From Rhizobium viscosum (lineage in GTDB: Bacteria; Pseudomonadota; Alphaproteobacteria; Rhizobiales; Rhizobiaceae): a stretch of DNA of 64,000 bases. The stretch is taken from assembly GCF_014873945.1 (NCBI RefSeq), contig NZ_JADBEC010000001.1, positions 1,364,001-1,428,000 of the forward strand. The letters run 5' to 3'. A program made the translations under genes and the position numbers. Under the pieces are notes generated by a model that had not been told where the DNA came from, did no database searches, and saw only the letters and a list, made by a program, of their open reading frames with translations. Each line of letters starts with the position of its first letter. The first letter of the stretch is position 1. Below, piece after piece: positions 16,625 through 25,476 of the stretch.

Positions 16625-17140
16625 TTACTGCCGCTGCAGATCGATGCGGCTCGTCACCACCGATCGGCCCGAGGCAAGGTCGCGATCGACGGTCTGCAGG
16701 CGAAGCCCGTTCTGGCCCACCTTTTCGATCATCATGATTGCGCTTCGGTCGCCATTGGTGACGCGAGCCCAGGTGACATTGAAGTTGAGGGCATCGCCTT
16801 TCCTGCTGCCGACAAGCCTGGAAGGCTGGCCCGAGGGCCCCGTGTAGTTGCCGGTGTAGCGCTGACCGGCCGCCTTCACATTTGCCGAGAAGCTTCTTGT
16901 GAGGATGGCGAGAGCGCGACAGGTGCCGTTCATGGAAATTGCAGAAGCACTCGCGTTGGATTTCAGATTGCACGACACATTGACCTTCTTGCCGCCAATC
17001 TTGGTCAGGACCATTCCGCCTCCATCCCAGTCGCCTGCAAGCGAGTTCAGAAAGTCCGCGTCGGACGCATTCGCGTTGGCGGTCAAAGATGAATACGAGA
17101 GCAATGTTGCGATCAGAAGAGGACGCATGAGAGCACCCAA
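16625..17140 (-). CDS. Secreted or periplasmic protein of unknown function
   Basis: A 171-residue protein with a signal peptide (MRPLLIATLLSYSSLTANANA, cleavage after ANA) and a mature part opening FLNSLAGDWDGGGMV, a pattern seen in small lipocalin-like beta-barrel proteins. Two cysteines (SCNLK and GTCRA) could pair. TTG 17140 has GGGGA 6 nt upstream. ATG 17128 is the alternative and would fit the signal peptide better. A near match to the EcfG stress promoter (GGAAC, 16 nt, TGTT) ends at 17161. A ligand is not known. Confidence 0.7.
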   Translation of the reverse strand: MGALMRPLLIATLLSYSSLTANANASDADFLNSLAGDWDGGGMVLTKIGGKKVNVSCNLKSNASASAISMNGTCRALAILTRSFSANVKAAGQRYTGNYTGPSGQPSRLVGSRKGDALNFNVTWARVTNGDRSAIMMIEKVGQNGLRLQTVDRDLASGRSVVTSRIDLQRQ

Positions 17141-17208
17141 GATTTTTCCCCTGGGCTGACAACATTCGGCGCGGGAAATTGTTCCGCTCTGCTCCGGAAC
17201 TAACGTTC

Positions 17209-18051
17209 CTACTCATGCCAATGGTCGGCAACCCAGGGTGTCGGCAATATGTAGTGGCGCAGGTAGCGGAAGGGTTGCTTGCCGTCGCGTTTGCTGACGT
17301 CGAAGACGCCCTTGATATGAGCGAGCCTCGTTTCGGCCCGACCTCTCGGGCCAAATTTGCCCTCGATGGCATTCTGCGGGTGGAAGCCGCGCGGGAAGAG
17401 GACGACGCGGGCGCTGGATGGCAGGTGCGGTGCGAGAAAATAGTTCAGCGGAAAGGCCCAGTGGCAGTCCTGCCGGAAATGCAGAACCCAGTTGCGCGGG
17501 AAGAATTTCACGCCGCCGGGCGCATTGCGGGTGACGAAGCGCTGTTCATACTGATATTCATCGGCCACTTTCTGCGGGTTGGCCCTGAACTTTTCCTGCA
17601 GTGGCAGGAGCTTGCCGACCGGAAAGCGAAAGAGCGAGCTCTGGCCGAGCCTTTCGAAAGGCGTTGTCTGGTTGCGGGCCATGATGACATCGTCAGGCCC
17701 TCCAACTCCAAAAAAGTCATCAAGAGAAGCGACGATGACTTGGTCGAGGTCCAGATAGAGGACCGGCCCGCTCAGGCTTCCGAGCTTCGGCCCCCAAAGC
17801 CTCGCCTTCGGCCAGATGCCCCTCGTATTGACGGGCATTTCGACATCCAGAGGCGGCAGGTCCTCGCACAGGATGCCGGGATGGAGATTGTCCCGGCAGT
17901 CGGTGAAACATGTGAAGGTGAAGGGCGGCGTGATGTTGCGCGCCACCGCCGCATATAGCCGGTTGATAAAGGTCGGCCCGTATCGTGTCCCCCAATTGAT
18001 GCAAATTACCTGTTTAACGCCGCCGCTCGCAGCCAAAACATGCGTCATCAT
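17209..18051 (-). CDS. GT-A type glycosyltransferase-like protein
   Basis: About 280 residues opening VICINWGTRYGPTFINRLY and carrying VLYLDLDQVIV, a DxD-like metal and nucleotide-sugar site, at about residue 100. Then follow FRFPVGKL and a C-terminal RFLRHYILPTPWV-like end. Similar proteins are common in rhizobia and are annotated as glycosyltransferases of the family-8/sugar-binding DxD type. It probably adds a sugar to a surface glycan in the cytoplasm. The start is uncertain: ATG 18051 or 18048 fits the family better than 18111. The gene stands alone. Confidence 0.7.
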   Translation of the reverse strand: MMTHVLAASGGVKQVICINWGTRYGPTFINRLYAAVARNITPPFTFTCFTDCRDNLHPGILCEDLPPLDVEMPVNTRGIWPKARLWGPKLGSLSGPVLYLDLDQVIVASLDDFFGVGGPDDVIMARNQTTPFERLGQSSLFRFPVGKLLPLQEKFRANPQKVADEYQYEQRFVTRNAPGGVKFFPRNWVLHFRQDCHWAFPLNYFLAPHLPSSARVVLFPRGFHPQNAIEGKFGPRGRAETRLAHIKGVFDVSKRDGKQPFRYLRHYILPTPWVADHWHE

Positions 18052-18417
18052 AGCTCGCCAATTTCCGTACCCGGAACCGAAATCCTTCGCAGCCGCGATG
18101 GAGCGGTTCACAGGCCTGCATCAGGTTTTCAATTGGGAATAACCTGCCGGAAATGCAATCCTGACATCCGAGAGCCCAGGCCCGCCAGAGCTCTTTTTCC
18201 GGCGGATACCCACCGAAACTTCCTTCGCGAAATGCCTTGTATTTGAAATCTGCCGGGGTCGGAAGCGGTTTAAAGCGTCGACAAAAAAGAAAGCATATCA
18301 CTTGCGCTTTACCTGCTATCAGCAGGAGCATAAAAGACTGCCGACACTCCGCGTTGCACCTGCCCCGCCAGCCGAGAGCAGTTTTCTCGTCACGGAGAAA
18401 GCTCCGAAAGGTTCATC
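18052..18417. other. Intergenic region before an MFS gene
   Basis: About 360 bp between two divergent genes hold no gene that I can support. A minus-strand ORF (18014-18331) includes the protein-like stretch FREGSFGGYPPEKELWRAW, but it overlaps the glycosyltransferase start and has no recognised relatives. The promoters of both genes must lie here. AAGCGTCGACAAAAAAGAAAG near 18275 is AT-rich and could be part of one. Confidence 0.35.
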
Positions 18418-19911
18418 ATGTCCGCACCATCGAAGCAATCCAACCGCACGCTCGTGGTTGCCACGATCATGCTCGCGACCTTCATGGTGGCGATCGAAGC
18501 CACGATCGTGGCAACCGCCATGCCGAGGATCGTCGGCCAGCTCGGCGGCTTCACCTATTACAGCTGGGTCTTTTCAGCCTTCCTGCTGGCGCAGTCGACG
18601 ACCACTGTTATCTACGGCAAGCTTTCGGATATTTTCGGCCGCAAGCCGGTGCTGATTGGCGGCATCCTGGTTTTCCTCGTCGGCTCGCTCTGCTGCGGGC
18701 TTGCCTGGTCGATGGCCTCGCTCATCGTGTTCCGTCTGGTGCAGGGCCTAGGTGCGGGCGCGATCCAGCCGGTGACGATGACAATCATCGGCGACCTGTT
18801 CAAGCTGGAGGAACGCGGCAAGGTGCAGGGCGTGATGGCGACAGTCTGGGCGACCTCTGCGGTCGTCGGACCGCTTGCCGGCGGCATCATCGTCGATACG
18901 ATCTCCTGGGCCTGGATCTTCTGGATCAACCTGCCGATCGGCATCTTCTCGATCATCGCCTTCATGATCTTCCTGAAGGAGGACGTGGCACACAGGCAAG
19001 CGAAGATCGATTATCTCGGCGCCATCCTGTTTTCGATTTCCATCGTCGCGCTCTTAACGATCCTGACGGAGACGGATGCACCGGCCTGGGTTCTCATTGC
19101 GCTCGCCATCGTCTTCGTCGTGACCGGTATTCTCTTCGTGCGGCAGGAGAAGCGGGCGCCGGAACCGATCATTTCGATCGCGCTCTGGAGCCGGCGGCTT
19201 GTCGCGACCAGCAATGCCTGCATGCTGCTTGCCGGCATGGCGCTGATCGGTCTTTCGACGATCCTGCCGATGTATGTGCAGGGCGTGCTCGGCCGCTCGC
19301 CGATCGTCGCCGGTTTCACGCTGACCATGCTTGTCGTCGGCTGGCCGCTGTCGGTGATGCTCTCCAGCCGCTTCTTCAGGGCATTCGGCATCCGCAATAC
19401 GCTGCGGGTCGGCAGCTTCATGTTTCCCTTCGGCGCCTTCTTCCTCTTGTTCCTGACACCGGAAAGCCATCCGGCGGTGGCCGGCGCCGGCTCCTTCTTC
19501 ATGGGCTTCGGCATGGGGCTCATCAACCTCACCAGCCTCGCTCTGGTGCAGGACAGCGTGGAGTGGTCGATGCGCGGAAGCGCCACCGCCTCGATCATCT
19601 TTGCCCGCAGCCTCGGCAATACGCTCGGCGCCACCGTGCTCGGCGCGATCCTCAATGCCGGTATCAATCATTACGCGACGGGCGATGCGGCAAACCGCCT
19701 GCATCATGTCCTGAACGAGCCGACCGGTCTTTCGGAGCTCGCGGGCGATGCGGCAGTGCGCGGCATCTTCGATGCGGCGCTGCATTGGAGCTTCTGGGGT
19801 GTCGTGGTCGTGGCGGCGCTGACCTTTGCGACCACTTGGCTCATTCCGATCAGCCGCGGCGTGAAGGCGCAGGGTGCTGGTAGTGCTGCGAGCGAGGCTG
19901 CGTCGCATTAG
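18418..19911 (+). CDS. DHA2-family MFS drug exporter
   Basis: A 497-residue transporter with about 14 membrane helices. It starts TIMLATFMVAIEATIVATAM, has motif A GKLSDIFGRKPVL at about residue 62, RLVQGLGAGAIQPV and the motif-C segment WATSAVVGPLAGGIIVD. Such proteins export drugs, dyes or antibiotics with proton antiport. No membrane fusion protein gene is beside it, so it probably works alone, unlike the emrAB pair. AAAGGTTCATC lies just before the ATG. It ends 80 bp from the convergent GntR gene. Confidence 0.85.
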   Translation: MSAPSKQSNRTLVVATIMLATFMVAIEATIVATAMPRIVGQLGGFTYYSWVFSAFLLAQSTTTVIYGKLSDIFGRKPVLIGGILVFLVGSLCCGLAWSMASLIVFRLVQGLGAGAIQPVTMTIIGDLFKLEERGKVQGVMATVWATSAVVGPLAGGIIVDTISWAWIFWINLPIGIFSIIAFMIFLKEDVAHRQAKIDYLGAILFSISIVALLTILTETDAPAWVLIALAIVFVVTGILFVRQEKRAPEPIISIALWSRRLVATSNACMLLAGMALIGLSTILPMYVQGVLGRSPIVAGFTLTMLVVGWPLSVMLSSRFFRAFGIRNTLRVGSFMFPFGAFFLLFLTPESHPAVAGAGSFFMGFGMGLINLTSLALVQDSVEWSMRGSATASIIFARSLGNTLGATVLGAILNAGINHYATGDAANRLHHVLNEPTGLSELAGDAAVRGIFDAALHWSFWGVVVVAALTFATTWLIPISRGVKAQGAGSAASEAASH

Positions 19912-19991
19912 AGATAGGCTGATCGGTTGGGATTGGTGGATGCGGCCCCCTCACGGCACCTCCTTCATGATCATCTTTTCAGATGCTTTGC

Positions 19992-20891
19992 TCAGGCGCT
20001 TTCCGTGGCGCCCTGCGGCAGCGATTGCAACAATGTCTGGCGGGCCGAACGGAGGTGGATGCGACAGGCGGCCTGGATCCTGGCCTGATCGCGAGCTTCG
20101 AGTGCTGCGATATAATCGAGGTGTTCGTGGATCGCGCGCTCGTTGCGTTCGCGGGCGGCCGTCTTGTTCCATTGATAGTGATAGTGGAAGATGATGGCGA
20201 TCGCGTCATAGAAATCGGCGATGAAACGGTTCTTCGAGGCGCGGTGGATCAAGAGATGGAAGCGCTCGTCGAGGACCGAGAATTCCTTGAAGCGGTTGTT
20301 GATGTCTGAGAGCATGGAGAGGTGCTCTTCCTTGATGGTCGCAAGAGCAGCCCAGGCCTGATGGTCGGCAGGAAGCTTGCCGAACTCGGCAGCCGAATGC
20401 AGCTCGAACATTTCGCGCACATCGGCGAGTTCCAAGGCGAATTCGCGGGTAAAACCCTTTAGCGTCCAGTGGCTGTTCGGCCGCTTTTCGATCAGCCCGA
20501 AGCGCGAGAAGCGGATCAGGAATTCACGCACACTGGTCGTGCCCGTGCCGATCTCGCGGGCAAGCTCCAGTTCGTTGATCTGCATGCCGGGTGCTGCCTC
20601 ATCGGACAGGATGCGCTGCATGAAGCTGCGTTCGATGATGTCGTGCAGTGAATCCGTTTCCTCCGAGGGGAAGAAGTCGCGGTCAACAGGCTGGCGCAAC
20701 ACGATCTTCTGGCGCTTGTTCCAGCGGATGATGCCCTCATCGCTAAGACGCGTGAGGATGGCGCGCGCCGTGCTGCGGCTGACTCCAAGCTGGGCTGCGA
20801 TTTCCGGCTCCGAGGGCAGCGCCGTGTCCATACGCAATGCCGCCGCATATCGGTTATAGGCTTCCTTGAAGACCGTATTCTGCCTTGCCAT
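19992..20891 (-). CDS. GntR-family regulator with two winged-helix domains
   Basis: From ATG 20891 the product is 299 residues. A first winged helix-turn-helix is at about residues 5-70 (SEPEIAAQLGVSRSTARAIL, then RLSDEGIIRWNKRQKIVLRQP). A second, typical GntR domain is at about 90-155 (INELELAREIGTGTTSVREF, LIEKRPNSHWTLKGF) and an FCD ligand domain is at about 160-290 with metal-site histidines. FCD regulators sense sugar acids or other carboxylates. It faces the fucose-type operon, and two matching 23-bp sites upstream of that locus (21067-21089, 24296-24318) are its likely operators. The longer ORF to 20987 has an unlikely Cys/Pro/Gly-rich start. Confidence 0.85.
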   Translation of the reverse strand: MARQNTVFKEAYNRYAAALRMDTALPSEPEIAAQLGVSRSTARAILTRLSDEGIIRWNKRQKIVLRQPVDRDFFPSEETDSLHDIIERSFMQRILSDEAAPGMQINELELAREIGTGTTSVREFLIRFSRFGLIEKRPNSHWTLKGFTREFALELADVREMFELHSAAEFGKLPADHQAWAALATIKEEHLSMLSDINNRFKEFSVLDERFHLLIHRASKNRFIADFYDAIAIIFHYHYQWNKTAARERNERAIHEHLDYIAALEARDQARIQAACRIHLRSARQTLLQSLPQGATESA

Positions 20892-21066
20892 CAGACCCCG
20901 CTTTCCGCCCAAACCCGACGGTCCTGGCGACACGGCAATGATACCCGCCGCCAAGAACGGGCACAGCCGGACCAGGAGCCTCTTCAAGCGACCTTTATCT
21001 TAGTTTTGGATCGCCTGCGGCTGTTTGCCTCCCTCGTCCACAGGATCAATATTCCCGTTGACTTGA

Positions 21067-21089
21067 AAATGTTTATTGTAGATAAAAAA
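21067..21089. promoter_or_regulatory. Putative GntR operator, copy 1
   Basis: A 23-bp sequence beginning AAATGTTT and ending GATAAAAAA lies 65 bp before the dehydratase start. It matches the sequence at 24296-24318 at 19 of 23 positions. TTTAT and ATAAA form partly inverted halves. Two copies in front of both transcription units of this locus suggest one shared regulator. Confidence 0.6.
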
Positions 21090-21154
21090 CAAAATCAATG
21101 CGCATTCGTCGATGTAACGGGCGCAGAAGCGAACGTTTCGTCAGGGAGATGAAA

Positions 21155-22657
21155 TTGGACAGACAGCCTTGGATCATCCTGTCGGCCGGAGACAATGTCG
21201 CGGTCGCAACGGCCCCGATTGCCGAAGGATCGCCCGTTGCCGGCGCTACGACGCGCCAGAAGATCGACCCCGGCCACAAGATTGCTCTTACCGACATTCC
21301 GCTTGGCACGCCGGTCGTGAAATACGGCCAGGCGATCGGCCGCACGACAGCGGATGTGAAAGCCGGCGACCACGTTCACAGCCATAATCTGCATTTCGAA
21401 AACGATCGCCTTGCCGCAACCGCCAATTCCGCTCCGGAAGAAGCAAGTGCGGACGACCGGGCGCGCACCTTCATGGGTTACCGCCGCGCCGACGGACGGG
21501 CGGCGACGCGCAACTATATCGGCATCATTGCCAGCGTGAACTGTTCCACCACGGTCTGCCGGGCAATTGCCGACGAGGCCAACCGTACGATCCTCCCACA
21601 CTATGACGGCATCGACGGCTTCGTGCCGATCGTGCACGACCAGGGCTGCGGCATGAGCTCGACGGGTGACGGCATGAACGTGCTGCACCGGACACTTGCC
21701 GGCTATACGCGCCATGTGAATTTCGGCGGCGTGCTGATGATTGGCCTCGGCTGCGAGGTCAACCAGCTCACCCTTTACGGCCAGAGTGGTGCGGGCGCCT
21801 CCAAGCGCCATTTCAACATTCAGGATGCCGGCGGTTCGCGCCGCGCGGTCGAGCGTGCCATGGGCGTGTTGCGCGAGATTGCGGCCGATGTCGGCCGTGA
21901 AAAGCGCGTACCGATGTCGATCGGCGAGATCATCATCGGGCTACAGTGCGGCGGCTCCGACGGTTTTTCGGGCATTACTGCCAATCCGGCGCTCGGTGTC
22001 GCAGCGGATCTGCTGGCGGCTGCCGGCGGTACGGCGATCCTTTCGGAAACCTCCGAAATCTACGGCGCGGAGCATCTGCTGCGCAGCCGTGCCGTCAGCG
22101 AAGAGGTCGCCAAGAAGCTCGACGAGAAGATCGCCTGGTGGGAAGACTATGTCGCGCTGCATGGCGCGTCGCTCGACAACAACCCGTCTCCAGGCAACAA
22201 GCGCGGCGGCCTGACGACCATTCTCGAAAAGTCGCTCGGCGCCGTCGCCAAGGGCGGCCGCTCGCCGCTGACCGCCGTCTATGGTTATGCCGAACGCGTC
22301 ACAGCGCCTGGCCTCGTCTTCATGGACACGCCCGGCTACGATCCGGTTTCGGCGACCGGCCAGGTGGCCGGTGGGGCGAACATGATTGCGTTCACGACCG
22401 GCCGCGGCAGCTGCTTCGGCTGTCGTCCGGCCCCCTCGCTGAAGCTTGCCAGCAATTCGGCGCTCTATACGTCTATGGAAGAGGACATGGACATTGATTG
22501 CGGTACGATCGTCACGGGTGACGCTACGATCAGCGGCAAGGGTCGCGAGATCTTCGATCTGATCGTCGATACGGCCTCCGGCAAGAAGACCAAAAGTGAA
22601 ATCTTCGGTTACGGCGATAACGAATTCGTTCCGTGGCATCTTGGGGCCACGCTCTAA
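21155..22657 (+). CDS. UxaA-family sugar-acid dehydratase
   Basis: A 500-residue two-domain enzyme: an N-terminal SAF-like domain (residues 5-85, ending DHVHSHNL) and a large UxaA domain (FMGYRRADGRAATRNYIGII, HDQGCGMSS, GLGCEVNQL, GLQCGGSDGFSGITANPALG, CFGCRPAPSLKLASN). Relatives dehydrate altronate or galactarate. In this locus the expected substrate is L-fuconate or a similar aldonate, giving the 2-keto-3-deoxy acid. TTG 21155 has AGGGAG 6 nt upstream, while ATG 21149 touches that site and ATG 21098 has none. It heads the operon with the aldose dehydrogenase and mutarotase genes. Confidence 0.85.
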   Translation: MDRQPWIILSAGDNVAVATAPIAEGSPVAGATTRQKIDPGHKIALTDIPLGTPVVKYGQAIGRTTADVKAGDHVHSHNLHFENDRLAATANSAPEEASADDRARTFMGYRRADGRAATRNYIGIIASVNCSTTVCRAIADEANRTILPHYDGIDGFVPIVHDQGCGMSSTGDGMNVLHRTLAGYTRHVNFGGVLMIGLGCEVNQLTLYGQSGAGASKRHFNIQDAGGSRRAVERAMGVLREIAADVGREKRVPMSIGEIIIGLQCGGSDGFSGITANPALGVAADLLAAAGGTAILSETSEIYGAEHLLRSRAVSEEVAKKLDEKIAWWEDYVALHGASLDNNPSPGNKRGGLTTILEKSLGAVAKGGRSPLTAVYGYAERVTAPGLVFMDTPGYDPVSATGQVAGGANMIAFTTGRGSCFGCRPAPSLKLASNSALYTSMEEDMDIDCGTIVTGDATISGKGREIFDLIVDTASGKKTKSEIFGYGDNEFVPWHLGATL

Positions 22658-22694
22658 ATTACTTATTGAATTTCGGTCTTCACGAGGAGGAATG

Positions 22695-23714
22695 ATGAAG
22701 ACGAGGAAGATTGGCAAGACGGCGCTTGAGGTGACGGAAATCAGCTTCGGCGCCGCAGCCCTCGGCGGCCTTTACCGCGCCTGCCCGCGTGAGCAGGCAA
22801 TGGAAACGCTGGAAACGGCCTGGGAACACGGCATCCGCTATTTCGACGTGGCGCCGTGGTATGGCCTCGGGCTTGCCGAACGACGCGTCGGCGATTTCCT
22901 GCGCGGCAAGCCGGAAAACGATTATGTGCTGTCCACCAAGGTCGGCCGTCTGTTGCGCCCGGTGCCGACAGGCACCGTTCCTGACTACAGCTATGTCGAT
23001 CCGCTCTCCTTCGATGCCGATTACGACTATTCCTATGATGGCATCATGCGTTCGGTGGAATTCAGCTATGCGCGCCTCGGCCTGAACCGCATCGATATCC
23101 TCTTTGTCCACGACATCGGCGCCTATACGCATGGTGCGGCCAAGAATGCCGTACATCTGAAGAACTTCCTCGACAGCGGCATCAAGGCCTTGGAACAGCT
23201 GAAATCGTCTGGTGCGATCAAGGCTTTCGGCCTCGGTGTCAACGAAGTGCCCGTCTGCCTCGACGTGATGCGCAATGGTGATATCGACGTCATCCTGATG
23301 GCCGGGCGCTACACGCTGCTCGACCGGTCGGCGGTTGCCGAGCTCATTCCGCTCTGCCGGGAAAAGGGTACCTCGCTCGTCGTCGGCGGCGTCTTCAATT
23401 CCGGCATTCTCGCAACCGGCCCGGTGCCGGGCTCGCATTTCGATTACATGCCGGCGACCGAGGACGTGCTCGCCAAGGTCGGTGCGATCGAAGAGGTGGC
23501 GAAACGCCACGGCCTGCCGCTTGCCGCCCCTGCCCTGCAGTTTCCGCTGCGCGACCCGGTCGTCTCCTCGGTGCTGATCGGCACGGCGAAGCCCTCGAGC
23601 CTCGTGCGCAACATGGAGAATTTCGAGCCGCAGCTTCCCGCCGACATCTATCCCGAATTCGAACCCTATACGCTCGTCGCCGCGCCGCTCGGCGAAGAAG
23701 CCGTACGGGTCTAA
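22695..23714 (+). CDS. Aldo/keto reductase, probable L-fucose (aldose) dehydrogenase
   Basis: A 339-residue AKR with the catalytic tetrad visible: Asp and Tyr in FDVAPWYGLGLAE, Lys in STKVGRLL and His in FVHDIG. It resembles L-fucose / D-threo-aldose 1-dehydrogenases, which oxidise the sugar at C1 to the lactone with NAD(P). GAGGAGG lies just upstream, and ATG 22695 (4-nt spacing) is preferred to the adjacent ATG 22692. It lies 37 bp after the dehydratase gene and 9 bp before fucU, as expected for one operon. The precise aldose is not fixed by sequence. Confidence 0.82.
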   Translation: MKTRKIGKTALEVTEISFGAAALGGLYRACPREQAMETLETAWEHGIRYFDVAPWYGLGLAERRVGDFLRGKPENDYVLSTKVGRLLRPVPTGTVPDYSYVDPLSFDADYDYSYDGIMRSVEFSYARLGLNRIDILFVHDIGAYTHGAAKNAVHLKNFLDSGIKALEQLKSSGAIKAFGLGVNEVPVCLDVMRNGDIDVILMAGRYTLLDRSAVAELIPLCREKGTSLVVGGVFNSGILATGPVPGSHFDYMPATEDVLAKVGAIEEVAKRHGLPLAAPALQFPLRDPVVSSVLIGTAKPSSLVRNMENFEPQLPADIYPEFEPYTLVAAPLGEEAVRV

Positions 23715-23723
23715 GGAGACACC

Positions 23724-24170
23724 ATGCTTAAAGGTATTCATCCGCTTCTCGGCCCCGATCTGCTCTACGCACTGAAGAGCATGGGGCATGGCGACGATAT
23801 CGTCATTGCCGATGCCAATTTCCCTGCAAGCAGCATGGGGCCCGACGTCATCCGCGCCGACGGCGTCAGCGCGACAGCCATGGCCGAGGCGATCCTTACC
23901 CACATGCCGCTCGATACGTTCGTGCCGCAATCGGCATGGCGGATGGAAGTGGTTGGCGACCCCAAGGCGGTGCCGGAAGTCTGCGCCGAATTCCAGGAAA
24001 TCGTCACCCGGCGCGCCGGCAATTTTTCCATCGCATCGGTCGAACGCTTCGCCTTCTACGAGATGGCGCGGAAGGCCGCCTATATCGTCGCGACCACCGA
24101 GTTCCGGCTCTACGGCAACCTGATTTTGAAGAAGGGCGTCGTGCACCCGCACGAGGTGCAATTCGACTGA
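23724..24170 (+). CDS. fucU: L-fucose mutarotase (FucU/RbsD family)
   Basis: A 148-residue protein opening MLKGIHPLLGPDLLYALKSM, with GHGDDIVIADANFP at about residues 22-35 and the C-terminal RLYGNLILKKGVV. FucU interconverts alpha and beta anomers of L-fucose, feeding the C1 dehydrogenase encoded just upstream. AGGAGAC precedes the ATG. A second family member lies at 60594-61070 beside the fructose system. The length and the GHGD motif are normal for the family. Confidence 0.87.
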   Translation: MLKGIHPLLGPDLLYALKSMGHGDDIVIADANFPASSMGPDVIRADGVSATAMAEAILTHMPLDTFVPQSAWRMEVVGDPKAVPEVCAEFQEIVTRRAGNFSIASVERFAFYEMARKAAYIVATTEFRLYGNLILKKGVVHPHEVQFD

Positions 24171-24295
24171 GGACCTTATTTTAGGTCTTCATGTAACTAA
24201 AATAAAAACAATTGCTTGGGAGACAATTCAGCGGGTTAAAAAGGCGAAATCAGCACACTTGCAATTTGCCTGCACCTCAGCTAGCTTCTCATCGT

Positions 24296-24318
24296 AAATG
24301 TTTTTTATCGATAAAAAT
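24296..24318. promoter_or_regulatory. Putative GntR operator, copy 2
   Basis: A 23-bp sequence beginning AAATGTTT, with a central palindrome TTTTATCGATAAAA, lies 64 bp before the substrate-binding protein gene. It matches the copy at 21067-21089 at 19 of 23 positions and has almost the same distance to its start codon. Confidence 0.6.
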
Positions 24319-24382
24319 CGTCCGCCAGCGTTCAGCGGTCCGGTTTCATTGGAGGAGAACGCACCCTGAGAGGAGAACCCTT

Positions 24383-25372
24383 ATGAGCATCGTGAAATCC
24401 ATCCTGTCTCGCCGCGCCTTTACGGCACTTGCGGGCGCTGCCGTCATCGCCACGGCAATGCCGGCAGCATCTTTTGCCGCCGAGGTGACGATCCCGATCA
24501 TCGTCAAGGATACGACGTCTTTCTACTGGCAGATCGTTCTGGCCGGCGCGCGCAAGGCCGGCAAGGATCTCGGCGTCAACGTGCCGGAGCTCGGCGCCCA
24601 GGCTGAATCCGACATCAACGGTCAGATCAGCATTCTCGAGAACGCCGTTGCCGGCAAGCCGGCTGCTATCGTCATCTCGCCGACCGAGTTCAAGGCTCTC
24701 GGCAAGCCGATCGATGAAGCTGCCAAATCGGTTCCGATCATCGGCATCGACTCCGGCGCCGACTCCAAGGCATTCAAGTCGTTCCTGACCACCGACAACG
24801 TCCAGGGCGGCCGTATCGCTGCTGACGGTCTTGCAGCCGCCATCAAGGCCGCCACCGGCAAGGAAGAAGGCGAAGTCGTCATCCTGACCAACCTTCCCGG
24901 CGTCGGCTCGCTGGAACAGCGCCGCGAAGGCTTCCTGGATCAGGTGAAGACCAAGCATCCGGGCCTCAAGGTCATTGCCGACAAGTACGGCGACGGCCAG
25001 GCAACGACCGGCCTCAACATGATGACCGACCTGATCACGGCAAACCCGAAGCTCGTCGGTGTCTTCGCCTCGAACCTCATCATGGCGCAGGGCGTCGGCC
25101 AGGCGATTGCTGAAAACAAGCTCGGCGACAAGATCAAGGTCATCGGCTTCGATAGCGACGACAAGACGGTCGGCTTCCTCAAGGATGGCGCGATCGCCGG
25201 CCTCGTCGTTCAGGACCCCTATCGCATGGGCTATGACGGCGTGAAGACCGCTCTTGCCGTCTCCAAGGGCGAGAAGGTCGAGCAGAACGTCGATACCGGC
25301 GCAAACCTCGTCACCAAGGCGAATATGGCCGAGCCGAAGATCGACGCGCTCCTGAACCCGAAGATCAAGTAA
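24383..25372 (+). CDS. Sugar ABC transporter substrate-binding protein
   Basis: A 329-residue periplasmic binding protein (RbsB-like, Peripla_BP_4) with a signal peptide (residues 1-33, cleavage after SFA). The mature part starts EVTIPIIVKDTTSFYWQIVL and contains ISILENAVAGKPAAIVISP, IIGIDSGADS, TNLPGVGSLEQRREGF and KVIGFDSDD. It delivers a monosaccharide to the permease. AGGAGAACC precedes ATG 24383. It heads the transporter operon, controlled by the operator at 24296. A hairpin after it probably favours its higher expression. By context the ligand is L-fucose or a related sugar. Confidence 0.88.
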   Translation: MSIVKSILSRRAFTALAGAAVIATAMPAASFAAEVTIPIIVKDTTSFYWQIVLAGARKAGKDLGVNVPELGAQAESDINGQISILENAVAGKPAAIVISPTEFKALGKPIDEAAKSVPIIGIDSGADSKAFKSFLTTDNVQGGRIAADGLAAAIKAATGKEEGEVVILTNLPGVGSLEQRREGFLDQVKTKHPGLKVIADKYGDGQATTGLNMMTDLITANPKLVGVFASNLIMAQGVGQAIAENKLGDKIKVIGFDSDDKTVGFLKDGAIAGLVVQDPYRMGYDGVKTALAVSKGEKVEQNVDTGANLVTKANMAEPKIDALLNPKIK

Positions 25373-25383
25373 GTAAGACAGGC

Positions 25384-25420
25384 GGCCGCGGCGGTTTCAA
25401 AAACCGGCGCGGCCTTTCTC
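25384..25420 (+). terminator. Intra-operon stem-loop after the binding-protein gene
   Basis: GGCCGCGGCGGT (25384-25395) and ACCGGCGCGGCC (25403-25414) pair with one mismatch and are followed by TTTCTC. Located between the binding-protein and ATPase genes, it probably acts as a partial terminator or an mRNA-stabilising end. Confidence 0.6.
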
Positions 25421-25476
25421 ATCCATGGTATGGTTCACCAGGGATGGAGCAGACGTGACAAGAGGAGGAGAGGTCC

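Noticed and set aside
18237..19883. Long plus-strand ORF of 548 codons overlapping the MFS gene
   Set aside because: It is a frame-shifted shadow of the drug exporter, full of Arg/His/Gly, with no family motifs.
22680..24161. Minus-strand ORF of 493 codons opposite the aldose dehydrogenase and fucU
   Set aside because: It spans two well-supported genes on the other strand and has no recognisable domain.
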